This document shows, one piece after another, positions 16,197-24,557 of a stretch of DNA of 64,000 nt. The stretch is from Streptomyces cyaneogriseus subsp. noncyanogenus (GTDB lineage Bacteria; Actinomycetota; Actinomycetes; Streptomycetales; Streptomycetaceae): positions 2,542,001 through 2,606,000 of the forward strand of contig NZ_CP010849.1 in the NCBI RefSeq assembly GCF_000931445.1. Direction: 5' to 3'. The notes below the pieces were generated by a model. It was not told where the DNA came from. It did not search any database and was given only the letters and a program-made list of their open reading frames with translations. Every line of letters starts with the position of its first letter. Within the stretch, counting starts at the first letter, position 1. Both the position numbers and the translations under genes were made by a program.

Positions 16197-17057
16197 TCAC
16201 TGGCCGGCCAGGCCGGTGTGCGCGACACCCGCCACGATCTGGCGCTGGAAGAAGACGAAGACGACGATCAGCGGCAGGCCCGCCATGAGGCCGCCGGCCA
16301 TGAGCTGGGCCCACTGGATGCCGTAGGAGTTCATGACGGTGGCGATGCCGTTCGGCATGGTCATCAGGTCGGGGTTGTTGGTCACCATGTACGGCCACAG
16401 GAAGTTGTTCCAGGAGGCGATGAAGGTGAAGATGCCGACCGCGGCGAGGGAGGGGCGGGACAGCGGCAGGATGATGGTGAAGAAGACCCGCCAGCGTCCG
16501 GCGCCGTCGATGAACGCCGCCTCCTCCAGTTCGCGCGGGACGCCCTGGAAGAACTTGTAGAGGATGTAGACCATCGCGGCGGGCGCGCACTGCGGCAGGA
16601 TCATCCCCCAGTAGGTGTCGACCATGCCCATCTGCTGGACGGTGGTGAACAGGGGGACGCCCAGCACGGCCGGGGAGACCATCAGGCCGGTCATCACCAC
16701 GCCCATCAGGACGGCCTTGCCGCGGAACTCGGTACGGGCGAAGCCGTAGCCGGCCAGCGCGCTCACCAGCAGCACGACGGCCGTCACGCAGACGGAGACG
16801 ACGACGGAGTTCACGAACCAGTTGACGATGTTGCCGGTCTCGAACATGGCCGACCACGCCTGCCCGGTCCAGTCCTCGGGCAGCCAGTGCGGCGGCACCT
16901 CGACGGCCTCGGTCTCCGGCTTCAGGGAGGTGAACAGCGCCCAGGCCAGCGGCGACAGGAACACCACGGAGACGGCCGTGCCGAGGAGGGTGAGCACGAT
17001 CTGGCTGGGCGACCAGGCCCTGCGGGGCTTGGCCTGGGTCTGGGCGGCGGTGGTCAT
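16197..17057 (-). CDS. Carbohydrate ABC transporter permease 2 (MalG/AraQ type)
   Basis: A 286-aa inner-membrane permease with six predicted hydrophobic segments. The cytoplasmic EAA loop that docks the ATPase reads EEAAFIDGAGRWRVFFTIIL. Its ATG overlaps the stop of the first permease by 4 bp. There is no ATPase gene in the operon; in Streptomyces the shared MsiK ATPase commonly energises such CUT1 importers, so that is the likely partner. The substrate is probably arabino-oligosaccharide, judged from the two arabinan hydrolases encoded downstream. Confidence 0.9.
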   Translation of the reverse strand: MTTAAQTQAKPRRAWSPSQIVLTLLGTAVSVVFLSPLAWALFTSLKPETEAVEVPPHWLPEDWTGQAWSAMFETGNIVNWFVNSVVVSVCVTAVVLLVSALAGYGFARTEFRGKAVLMGVVMTGLMVSPAVLGVPLFTTVQQMGMVDTYWGMILPQCAPAAMVYILYKFFQGVPRELEEAAFIDGAGRWRVFFTIILPLSRPSLAAVGIFTFIASWNNFLWPYMVTNNPDLMTMPNGIATVMNSYGIQWAQLMAGGLMAGLPLIVVFVFFQRQIVAGVAHTGLAGQ

Positions 17058-17992
17058 CGGCCGTCCTCCTCACGGTTGCGCAGCAGCCACATCCGCGCGA
17101 GGGCGACGGCCGCGATGAGCACGAAGAAGATGATGGAGATCGCGGAGGCGTAGCCCACGCGGTAGCTGGTGAAGCCCTCTTCGAGGGTGTACTGCACGAA
17201 GGTGCGGGTCGATCCCTCCGGTCCCGGCCCGAAGTCCATCATCACCACGGCCTGGTCGAAGACCTGGAGCGAGGCGAGGATCTGCAGGGCGATGACGAGG
17301 CCGGTGACGTTGCGCAGCATCGGCAGGGTGATGTGGACCATGCGGTGCCAGGCGTTCGCGCCGTCCAGCTTGGCGGCCTCGTACAGGTGCCCCGGGATGC
17401 CCTGGAGGGCGGCGAGGTAGAGCAGGAAGCTGAAGCCGACCGTCCACCACAGGGTGGTGATGACGACCGCGAGCATCGCGTACGACTTGTCGGTCAGCCA
17501 CGGCGTCTCGAGGCCGAAGACGTGGTTGATCATGCCCGTGCCGGGGTTGAACAGCCACTGCCACAGGTTGCCCGCGACGGTGGACGGCAGCAGGAAGGGC
17601 ATGAAGAAGCACAGCCGCCACAGCCATTTGCCGCGTTCGATGTGGTGGGCGAGCATCGCCAGCAGGAAGGCCATGACGGTGATGCACGGCACGACCAGGA
17701 GCGTGAAGTACGCGCTGTGGCCGAGCGAGTCCCACATCAGCGGGTCGTTCAGCGCCTCGCGGTAGTTGTCGAGGCCGACGAAGCTCGCGCCCTCACCGGA
17801 GATGTTGGCGTCGGTGAAGCTGAGGTAGACGCCGCGCAGCAGCGGCCAGATCACGAAGAGCGCGAACAGCACGAGGAACGGGGCGACGAACCAGCCGCCG
17901 TGCTGGAACCCCTGCCGGCGGCGGGCGGTGGCGCTGTGCACGGCGGTCTTCGCGCGTGCCGGGGCGAGGACGGTCTGGGCGCTGGTCGTCAT
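17054..17992 (-). CDS. Carbohydrate ABC transporter permease 1 (MalF/AraP type)
   Basis: A 312-aa inner-membrane permease. After a cytoplasmic N-terminus ending RRRQGFQHGG, a first TM (FLVLFALFVIWPLLRGVYLSF) and five more follow. The EAA loop reads YEAAKLDGANAWHRMVHITL. Both start and stop overlap neighbouring genes by 4 bp (ATGA), so the three transport genes are translationally coupled. It pairs with the permease at 16197-17057 to form the channel. Confidence 0.9.
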   Translation of the reverse strand: MTTSAQTVLAPARAKTAVHSATARRRQGFQHGGWFVAPFLVLFALFVIWPLLRGVYLSFTDANISGEGASFVGLDNYREALNDPLMWDSLGHSAYFTLLVVPCITVMAFLLAMLAHHIERGKWLWRLCFFMPFLLPSTVAGNLWQWLFNPGTGMINHVFGLETPWLTDKSYAMLAVVITTLWWTVGFSFLLYLAALQGIPGHLYEAAKLDGANAWHRMVHITLPMLRNVTGLVIALQILASLQVFDQAVVMMDFGPGPEGSTRTFVQYTLEEGFTSYRVGYASAISIIFFVLIAAVALARMWLLRNREEDGR

Positions 17993-19347
17993 GCGGCCGC
18001 ACCTCCCTGCGCGGCGGTGCGGCCGTCCATGGGGTTCTTGGAGGCGAGCAGCTCGGCGAGGGTGCTCTTCATCCGGCGGGCCGCGGCCTCGGGCCGGGTG
18101 GAGCCCATGGTCGAGGAGACGACGATCGGGCCGACGCGCTGGGCGAGGATGCCGGTGGAGCCGGCGAACCACACCTTCGGCTCGGTGGCCTGGTGGTCCA
18201 TCGCCGAGACGTACTCGTTCTGCGGGCTCAGCTCGCGGTAGGCGGCCGTGGAGAGGGTCGGCGTGTGGGCGGGGATGTGCCCGCCCGCCGACCACTGCCG
18301 GGCGTGCTGGACGACGTAGGCGGCCAGCCGGTGGGCGGCGTCGTTGGCGGCGCCGCCGCGGCCGGCCTGGTGCGGCAGGACGAAGGCGTGCGACTCGGCG
18401 TGGGTGGCCTGCCTGCCGAAGACGGGCGGCAGCGGGGTGGCGCCGTAGTCGAGCTTCGCGGTCTCGAAGACCGGCACCGACCAGTTGCCCTCCCAGACGA
18501 AGGGGGAGCCGTTGACGAACTGTTCGGCGCCCGCGCCACCGCCGAAGCCCGCGTTGGCGTACCCGTCGGTGATGTGCCGGCGCAGGAACTCCAGGACCTG
18601 GGTGGCCTTGTCGGTGTCGAAGGTGACCCCGGTGCGGGCGTCGTCGAACCAGGTGCCGCCGAGCTGGGTGTAGAAGGCGACGAAGAACCACCACTGGAAG
18701 TTCTGGTCGTTGTGCCAGAAGCCGAGGGTCTGAAGGCCCTTCTTGGTGGCCTTCCTGGCCTCCTTCAGCACCTCGAACCACTCGCCGGCCGACGTCACGG
18801 GCACCATCCGCCCGTCGGAGCCGAGCAGGCCGGCCTTCCTCAGCACGTCCTTGCGGTAGAAGCAGAGCTGGACGTGGATGTCGAGCGGCAGGGCGTAGAG
18901 CTTGCCGTCGATGACGGCGCGCTTCCACAGTTCGGGGTTGAAGTCCGCCTCCCGCACGCCGTACTTGGCGAGCAGGTCCACGTCCCAGGGGTCCAGGAGG
19001 CGGCCGGGCGAGAAGCCGGTGACCCGGCCCAGGTGCATCACGCCGAGGTCCGGCGCGCGGTTGCCGGCCGCCGCCATGGCGAGCTTGGTGTAGAAGGGGC
19101 TGCCCCACTGGAGGGTGGAGTCCTTCACGGCGATGTCCGGGTTGTCCTTACGGAAGGCGTCCAGCATCGCGATCATGTTGGCGCCGTCACCGCCGCTGAA
19201 GAGGTTCCAGTACCGCACCCGGGTGCGTGCGTCGGAGGCCAGCGCGTCGGCGCCCGTGCCCAGGGCCGCGAAGCCGAAACTGCCCGCGACCGCCAGGCCG
19301 CCCGCCGCGGCCAGAAGTTGCCTGCGATTGAGGCCAGGTCGTCCCAT
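17989..19347 (-). CDS. Extracellular sugar-binding protein of the arabino-oligosaccharide ABC importer
   Basis: A 452-aa solute-binding protein. The N-terminus MGRPGLNRRQLLAAAGGLAV is a twin-arginine signal; there is no clear lipobox Cys, so it may be retained another way or released. The mature part begins RVRYWNLFSGGDGANMIAMLDAFRKDNPDI, typical of family 1 (MalE-like) binding proteins, and continues with LYALPLDIHVQLCFYRKDVLRKAGL and the hinge-region motif FVWEGNWSVP. It is first in the operon, about 80 nt from an operator palindrome and about 110 nt from a TTGACG/TACGGT promoter. Arabino-oligosaccharide is inferred from the co-transcribed GH43 and GH51 enzymes. Confidence 0.88.
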   Translation of the reverse strand: MGRPGLNRRQLLAAAGGLAVAGSFGFAALGTGADALASDARTRVRYWNLFSGGDGANMIAMLDAFRKDNPDIAVKDSTLQWGSPFYTKLAMAAAGNRAPDLGVMHLGRVTGFSPGRLLDPWDVDLLAKYGVREADFNPELWKRAVIDGKLYALPLDIHVQLCFYRKDVLRKAGLLGSDGRMVPVTSAGEWFEVLKEARKATKKGLQTLGFWHNDQNFQWWFFVAFYTQLGGTWFDDARTGVTFDTDKATQVLEFLRRHITDGYANAGFGGGAGAEQFVNGSPFVWEGNWSVPVFETAKLDYGATPLPPVFGRQATHAESHAFVLPHQAGRGGAANDAAHRLAAYVVQHARQWSAGGHIPAHTPTLSTAAYRELSPQNEYVSAMDHQATEPKVWFAGSTGILAQRVGPIVVSSTMGSTRPEAAARRMKSTLAELLASKNPMDGRTAAQGGAAA

Positions 19348-19427
19348 GCCCTGCCCATCTGTCGGAAACGGATGCTCGATGCGCGGGGAGTGTCCGACGC
19401 GCTGCACACGCCGGAAGCACCCACGGC

Positions 19428-19443
19428 GTTCGATATGTCGAAT
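19428..19443. promoter_or_regulatory. Palindromic operator, site 2 of 3
   Basis: GTTCGATATGTCGAAT matches the GTTCGANATNTCGAAC palindrome except for the last base. It begins 22 bp downstream of the -10 box, the same placement as at sites 1 and 3. A weaker half-site-like copy overlaps 19447-19462. Confidence 0.7.
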
Positions 19444-19457
19444 AACGCTCGTAACTT

Positions 19458-19494
19458 CGAACGGGACCGTAAGGTCGAAGGGCGTGCACGTCAA
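19458..19494 (-). promoter_or_regulatory. Promoter of the arabino-oligosaccharide operon
   Basis: TTGACG (19489-19494) and TACGGT (19466-19471) on the minus strand are 17 nt apart. The -35 box and spacing are the same as for the GH43 operon promoter at 4512-4548. Confidence 0.6.
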
Positions 19495-19626
19495 TGGGTT
19501 GCGCAGGACTTCCGCACAGTCGTGATCGTTCTTCGTTGAACAACGGTCATCGGATCGCATGACGTGGGCAGTCCCGGGCGCGTACGCTCGGACCGGCCGC
19601 CGAGCGGCGGTGAGAAGGGGGACCCG

Positions 19627-20271
19627 ATGGACAGGGCGGGCGCGCGCGGCAGGGCGTCCCGGGTCGTCGCGGCGCTCCGGCGCGCCCGCACCGGCGCGGC
19701 CATGCGCGCGCTGGCCGGCGAGCTCGCCGCCGCCGTCCGCTCCAGCCCCCGGCAGCCGGACGACGTGCGTGCCGTGTGCCGGGCGGTGTGCGACGAGATG
19801 ACCGCACGCCGCGGCGGACGGCCGGTGGTGCTGCGCTTCGAACGGTTCCCGGACGAGATCGACGTGACCGGGCTGTGGGTGGAGTTCCAGGACTTCGATC
19901 TGGTCATCGTCGAGGAACGGGCCGAGGCGGTGCAGCAACTGGTCATCCTGGGCCACGAGTTGTGGCATCTGCACACCGGGCGCGGACACCGTCACGGGCC
20001 CGGCGCCACGGCGGCGCGGGCCCTGGCCGACCGGAGCCGCCGGCCGGGCACCGGGCTGGGCCCCGGCCTCTTCGCCGCGCTGGAGCAGGGCGGCACCCCC
20101 GTGGCGGCCCGCGACGGCTCCCGGGAGTGCGAGGAGGCCGAGGCCGACGACTTCGGCCACCTCCTGGCCACCGCCCTGCGGTGCCTGGCGCCCGCCCCCG
20201 CCGGTGACGCCCGCCTCGACCCGGTCCAGCGTTCCCTGGGCTACCGCGGACGCGGAGGCGCGGCGCGGTGA
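19627..20271 (+). CDS. IrrE/ImmA-like HExxH protein 1
   Basis: A 214-aa soluble protein. A zinc-protease signature HELWH lies at residues 110-114 and a downstream EEAEADDF motif (169-176) supplies the expected third acidic ligand, an arrangement typical of IrrE/ImmA-type (COG2856) metallopeptidases. It lacks the helix-turn-helix domain that some of these carry. Such proteins cleave a repressor when triggered; many actinobacterial ones are loosely labelled 'toxin component'. The ATG at 19627 has AAGGGGG upstream. Its stop overlaps the GTG of the membrane protein by 4 bp, which ties the two together. The cleaved partner is not evident in the window. Confidence 0.75.
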   Translation: MDRAGARGRASRVVAALRRARTGAAMRALAGELAAAVRSSPRQPDDVRAVCRAVCDEMTARRGGRPVVLRFERFPDEIDVTGLWVEFQDFDLVIVEERAEAVQQLVILGHELWHLHTGRGHRHGPGATAARALADRSRRPGTGLGPGLFAALEQGGTPVAARDGSRECEEAEADDFGHLLATALRCLAPAPAGDARLDPVQRSLGYRGRGGAAR

Positions 20272-21536
20272 CGCGGTCCCACGGCTCCCCGGGGCCGGTG
20301 GCGGCCGCCGTGGAGCGGGCGCTGGATCCGGCCGGGTTCCTCAGCGAGTTCTACCCCACCTTCTGGTGGATCCCGGCGACCGTCCTGGCCACCGCCCTCG
20401 CGATCAAACTGCCCACCATCATCCGGCTCTGGAAGGACCCGCTGCTGCGCGCGGTCGGCGGCCTGCTCCTGCTGGCCTGCGCGGTCTTCGTCTTCGTCGC
20501 GCCCTCGACCATCGCCCTGGTCAACCGGGTCACGGGCGTGCCGAACATCTCGGCACCGTGGGTGTACTCCCTGCTGACCGCGTTCTGCGGCCTGTGCCTG
20601 CTGCTGATCACCGCCTGGCGCAACGGCCTGTCCGACCGGTCGGCCGCCACCCGCCGCGCCCGGTGCTGGGTCGTCTCCGTCTACTCCGGGGTGATCGTCG
20701 CGCTGTGGGTGCTGTTCGCGCTGGCCGACGCCCCCGTCGAACGGCTGCGGGACCTGGACACGTACTACGCCTGCACACCGTTCATGCGCGAGATGATCCT
20801 GCTCTACCTGCTCGCGCACACCACGGCGGTGCTGATCACCTCCAAGCTGATCCGCAACTGGATCCGGGCCGACGGGCTCGACGCCTGGCTGCGCTGGGGC
20901 CTGAAGTTCCTCGGCCTGGGCTACGCGATGAACCTGCTCTTCGACGCCGCCAAACTGACCGCCGTCGCCGCCCGCTGGACCGGCCACGACCTGGACTGGC
21001 TCAACGTGGACGTGGCCCCGCCGGTGGCCTGCCTGTCCGCCGTGCTGATCGCGGTCGGCTTCATCCTGCCCCACGCCGGCCAGTACCTCCACGAACGCTG
21101 GCGGGTCCGGCTCGCCCACCACGAACTGCGGCCGCTGTACCTGCTGATGCGCTCGGTCAACGGCGGGGGGATCCCCCTCGTCCTGCGGGCCAGCCCCGAA
21201 CTGCGCCTGACCCGCCGGGAGACGTTCATCCGGGACGTGCTGCTGCCGCTGGCCCGCGGCATCGACGAGGACGTGCGCCGCCGGTCCCTGGAGGCCGCCC
21301 TCGGCCTCGGCTTCCCGCCGGAGCGGGCCGAGGCGCTCGCCTCCGCGGTGGCCATCCTGGACGCCGTCGACGCCCGGCTCGGGCCGCACGGCACCGAGCG
21401 GTCGGGCGACCGCGACACCACCGAGCTGCTCAGGGAGATCGGCGCCGTCTCGCGGGCCCTGCGCCACCCCGACGCCATCCGGGCGGTGCGCGTGCGCGCC
21501 GCCGCCCGGCAGGGCGGCGTGCCGGCCGCCGAGTGA
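20268..21536 (+). CDS. Multi-TM membrane protein 1 (MAB_1171c-like family)
   Basis: A 422-aa integral membrane protein with about seven hydrophobic segments in residues 30-270 and a soluble C-terminal domain of about 150 residues. Two motifs, NRVTGVPNISAP and RDLDTYYACTPF..EMILLYLLAH, recur in the proteins at 22143 and 23356. I relate it to the MAB_1171c putative-transporter family from memory of actinobacterial genomes; no transport function is shown. The GTG start overlaps the HExxH gene by 4 bp. The C-terminal domain contains RRETFIRDVLLPLARGIDEDVRRRSLEAAL, probably helical. A sensor role coupled to the adjacent protease is possible. Confidence 0.75.
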   Translation: MTRSHGSPGPVAAAVERALDPAGFLSEFYPTFWWIPATVLATALAIKLPTIIRLWKDPLLRAVGGLLLLACAVFVFVAPSTIALVNRVTGVPNISAPWVYSLLTAFCGLCLLLITAWRNGLSDRSAATRRARCWVVSVYSGVIVALWVLFALADAPVERLRDLDTYYACTPFMREMILLYLLAHTTAVLITSKLIRNWIRADGLDAWLRWGLKFLGLGYAMNLLFDAAKLTAVAARWTGHDLDWLNVDVAPPVACLSAVLIAVGFILPHAGQYLHERWRVRLAHHELRPLYLLMRSVNGGGIPLVLRASPELRLTRRETFIRDVLLPLARGIDEDVRRRSLEAALGLGFPPERAEALASAVAILDAVDARLGPHGTERSGDRDTTELLREIGAVSRALRHPDAIRAVRVRAAARQGGVPAAE

Positions 21537-21618
21537 CACCGGAGGTGGCTGTGGACCGCCCCGTCTTGGCATATTGCTCGGGTGACCGCACAACGGCCCG
21601 GCGAGCAGAGGGAGTACG

Positions 21619-22146
21619 GTGCGTACGAGGAGGGAGATGCGTCGGCTCGCCGACCAGCTCACCGACCCCATCCGGGTTCCGGTCCCCGCCGACCCGGAGG
21701 TCCTGTTCGAGGCGCTGGTCGCCTCCGTCGCCGCCTGGCGCGGCCGTGAGCTGGTCGTCCGCCGGGAGACCTTCCCGCCGCACACGGCCAGCGGGCTGTG
21801 GCTGGAGGGCGAGACGCAGGACATCGTGGTGGTCGACCGGCGGGCCGCCGTGTGGCACCAGATCGTGATCCTCTGCCATGAGGTGTGGCACATGAACCGA
21901 CGCGGGCAGCAGGACCCGGCGCCGGGCCCGCACACCGGGGGCGCGCCCCGGCCCGTCGCGGCCCGCACCGACTTCAGCCTCGCCGAGGAGCAGGAGGCCG
22001 ACCGGTTCGGCATGCTGATGGGCCGCCGGCTGCGCACCTGGCTGGAGGCGACGGGCGACTCGGTGTACGCGGCCCGGGGCGGCGAGGCGAAGGACCTCGC
22101 CGGGCGCATCGGCGCCGCCCTCAACTACCGCGGGACGCGCCGATGA
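21619..22146 (+). CDS. IrrE/ImmA-like HExxH protein 2
   Basis: A 175-aa soluble protein paralogous to the one at 19627. It carries HEVWH at residues 87-91 and EEQEADRF at 123-130, the same metal-site layout. I chose the GTG at 21619, preceded by AGAGGGAG; an ATG 18 nt later is also possible. An 82-bp gap separates it from the first membrane protein and could hold a promoter, but no convincing boxes are seen. Its TGA overlaps the ATG of the second membrane protein (ATGA), repeating the protease-membrane pairing. Confidence 0.75.
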   Translation: MRTRREMRRLADQLTDPIRVPVPADPEVLFEALVASVAAWRGRELVVRRETFPPHTASGLWLEGETQDIVVVDRRAAVWHQIVILCHEVWHMNRRGQQDPAPGPHTGGAPRPVAARTDFSLAEEQEADRFGMLMGRRLRTWLEATGDSVYAARGGEAKDLAGRIGAALNYRGTRR

Positions 22147-23324
22147 GCAGCGTGAGCAACTACGTGAGCTGCGCGGTGCTGTGGCTGTGCCTGGTGGCCA
22201 AGGCGCCGGACCTGCTGCGCCACCGCGGCGATCCGTATCTGCGCGCCATCTGCGCGGTGCTCGCCCTGGCCGGCCTGTGCTTCTTCCTCGGCGCCCCGCC
22301 GACGATCGGCGCCGTCAACCGGCTCAGCGGCGTGCCCAACCTGGCCGCGCCCCTCACCTACGCCGCGATCACCGCGTACGGCGCCGCCTCCCAGGTGCTC
22401 GTCGTGTACTGGCGGGGCGGACCGCACGTGCACCGCACCGCCCGCCGCTGGATCATCGCCTACACGCTGGTCGTCGTCGGCATCGCGGTGACCTTCGCGC
22501 TGGGCGAGGCCCCCGTGGAACGCCGCACCGACCTGGACACCTACTACGCGACCACGCCGTTCATCGGCCAGATGATCGTCCTGTACCTGGCCGCGCACCT
22601 CACCGCCGTCAGCGTCACCGCCGTCTCGTCCCTGCGCTGGGCCCGCCGGGTGCGCGGCCGGCTGCGCGCGGGGCTGGCGGTGATGGCGATCGGCGCGCTG
22701 TGCAACTCCGGGTACAGCGTGGGCAAGCTCCTCGCCGTGGGCGCCCGCTGGTCGGGGCACGACTGGGCGGTGCTCGACACGAACATGTCCCCGGCGGCCG
22801 CCGGGATGGGCGCCCTGATCACGGTCGTCGGCGTGCTGATCCCGCTGGTGGGTCCCTGGCTGACGGAGTGGCGGCGGTCCTGGCGGACCTATGTGCGCCT
22901 GGCGCCGCTGGAGCGCGAGCTGGACGACCTGCTCAGCCGCCGGTCGCTGCGCCTGCCCAGGCCGCGCCTGGCCTCCCCCACCACCTGGCTGATGTGGCGC
23001 CAGACCAGCATCCACAACGCGCTCGGCTACCTCGACGCCTGTCTCGACCGGACCCTGTACGCCCGGACCCGGGAGGCCGCGCTGCGGGCGACGGGCGACG
23101 CGGAGCGGGCCGAGGCCACCGCGTGGGCGGCGGTCATCGCCTCGGCGGTCTGGGACACCGCGCGGCGGGAGCACCTCCCGCCGCCACCCGGCGGGGAGGG
23201 CCTCCTGGTGGAGCGGGTGCCCGACCCGGCCGCGCTGGTGCGCATCGCCGACGCGCTGGCCACCTCCGAGCTCGTCGCCGCCGCCCGCGCCCACGGCGGC
23301 ACCACCCGGACGGGTGCGGCGTGA
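22143..23324 (+). CDS. Multi-TM membrane protein 2 (MAB_1171c-like family)
   Basis: A 393-aa integral membrane protein with about seven hydrophobic segments and a soluble C-terminal domain. It shares NRLSGVPNLAAP and RTDLDTYYATTPF..QMIVLYLAAH with its neighbours, and in the C-terminal domain WRQTSIHNALGYLDACLDRTLYARTREAALRA. It is coupled by 4-bp overlap to HExxH protein 2, and the next membrane protein starts 31 bp after its stop. Function unknown. Confidence 0.75.
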   Translation: MSSVSNYVSCAVLWLCLVAKAPDLLRHRGDPYLRAICAVLALAGLCFFLGAPPTIGAVNRLSGVPNLAAPLTYAAITAYGAASQVLVVYWRGGPHVHRTARRWIIAYTLVVVGIAVTFALGEAPVERRTDLDTYYATTPFIGQMIVLYLAAHLTAVSVTAVSSLRWARRVRGRLRAGLAVMAIGALCNSGYSVGKLLAVGARWSGHDWAVLDTNMSPAAAGMGALITVVGVLIPLVGPWLTEWRRSWRTYVRLAPLERELDDLLSRRSLRLPRPRLASPTTWLMWRQTSIHNALGYLDACLDRTLYARTREAALRATGDAERAEATAWAAVIASAVWDTARREHLPPPPGGEGLLVERVPDPAALVRIADALATSELVAAARAHGGTTRTGAA

Positions 23325-23355
23325 GCGGGGCACCGCCCGGCCGGAGCCGCCGGTC

Positions 23356-24531
23356 ATGAGCCTCGTCGTCTACCTGGCGGCCGCCGTGTTCGGCCTGTCC
23401 TGCACCGTGCTCTTCCGCCGGCCGCGCACCGCCGTACGCGACCCGCTGACGCTGTCGACCTGCGCGGCGATCGTCCTCGGCTCCCTGGTCTTCGTCTGCT
23501 CGGCCCCCCTGACCCTGGCCGTCGTCAACGAGATGACGGGCGTCCCCAACTTCGGCGCGCCGCTGACCTACGGCATGCTCTCCGCCTACAGCTGCTCGCT
23601 GCTCGTCCTGCTGATCAACTGGCGGGGCGGTCCCCGGACGCGGGTGCGGCGCGCGGTGTGGCGCTGCGTGGCCGCCTACGGCGCGCTGATCGCCGCCGTG
23701 ACCGTGCTGTTCGTGTGCGCGGACGCGGACACCGAGCGGCTCACCGACCTCGACACGTACTACGCGAACACCCCGTGCATGCGGGAGATGATCCTGCTGT
23801 ACCTGCTGGGGCACAGCGCGGCGACCGTGGTGATGTGCGCGGTGTGCCTCAAGTGGGGGCGCGAGGTGACCGGATGGCTGCGGACCGGGCTGCGGCTGAT
23901 CCTCACCGGCGCGCTGCTGGACGTGCTGGGGTTCCAGTTGACGAAGTACACGGCGATCGCGGCCCGTTGGGCCGGCGGCGACCTGGACTTCCTGTCCACG
24001 ACCGTCGCGCCGCCCATGGCCTCGCTCGGCGCGCTGACCTGCTCCGCGGGGTTCGTCCTGCCGCGGGTGCTGCCGGCCGCCCTGGCCCACTGGCGCGGGC
24101 TCGGCGACTACCGCAGGCTGGAACCGCTGTGGTCGCTGCTGCGGTTCGCGCCGACCGCGCCCAAGCCGCCGGCCTCCTGGTGGCAGTCGCCCGGGGCGCG
24201 GCTCCAGTGGCGCGAGGTGTCCATCCACGACGCCCTGCTGGCGCTGGCCCCCTACTTCGACGACCGGGTCCGCGAGCGGGCGCGCGAGGCCGCGCTGCGG
24301 GCGGGGCGGGGGGCGCGCCAGGCCCGGCTCGCCGCGGAGGCCGCCATGCTCGCCGACGCCGCGCGGCGCGCCGCCGCCCAGGAGGAGCCGCCCGGCCCGC
24401 CGAGCACGTACCGGCTGCACGCCACCGAGGTGTCCGGTACGGGCGAACTGGTGGAGCTGGCACAGGCGTTGGCGGAGGCGACCGCCGACGGCACCGGGCG
24501 TGAAGGTACGGTGAAGGCCCCTCATGGCTGA
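23356..24531 (+). CDS. Multi-TM membrane protein 3 (MAB_1171c-like family)
   Basis: A 391-aa integral membrane protein and third paralogue, here without its own HExxH partner. It carries NEMTGVPNFGAP and LTDLDTYYANTPC..EMILLYLLGH and the C-terminal WREVSIHDALLALAPYFDDRVRERAREAAL. The ATG at 23356 has CCGGAG upstream; a GTG at 23314 overlapping the previous gene is an alternative. The monooxygenase gene follows after 26 bp. Confidence 0.75.
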   Translation: MSLVVYLAAAVFGLSCTVLFRRPRTAVRDPLTLSTCAAIVLGSLVFVCSAPLTLAVVNEMTGVPNFGAPLTYGMLSAYSCSLLVLLINWRGGPRTRVRRAVWRCVAAYGALIAAVTVLFVCADADTERLTDLDTYYANTPCMREMILLYLLGHSAATVVMCAVCLKWGREVTGWLRTGLRLILTGALLDVLGFQLTKYTAIAARWAGGDLDFLSTTVAPPMASLGALTCSAGFVLPRVLPAALAHWRGLGDYRRLEPLWSLLRFAPTAPKPPASWWQSPGARLQWREVSIHDALLALAPYFDDRVRERAREAALRAGRGARQARLAAEAAMLADAARRAAAQEEPPGPPSTYRLHATEVSGTGELVELAQALAEATADGTGREGTVKAPHG

Positions 24532-24557
24532 CACCCCGTCCCGATTCGAGGAGACCC

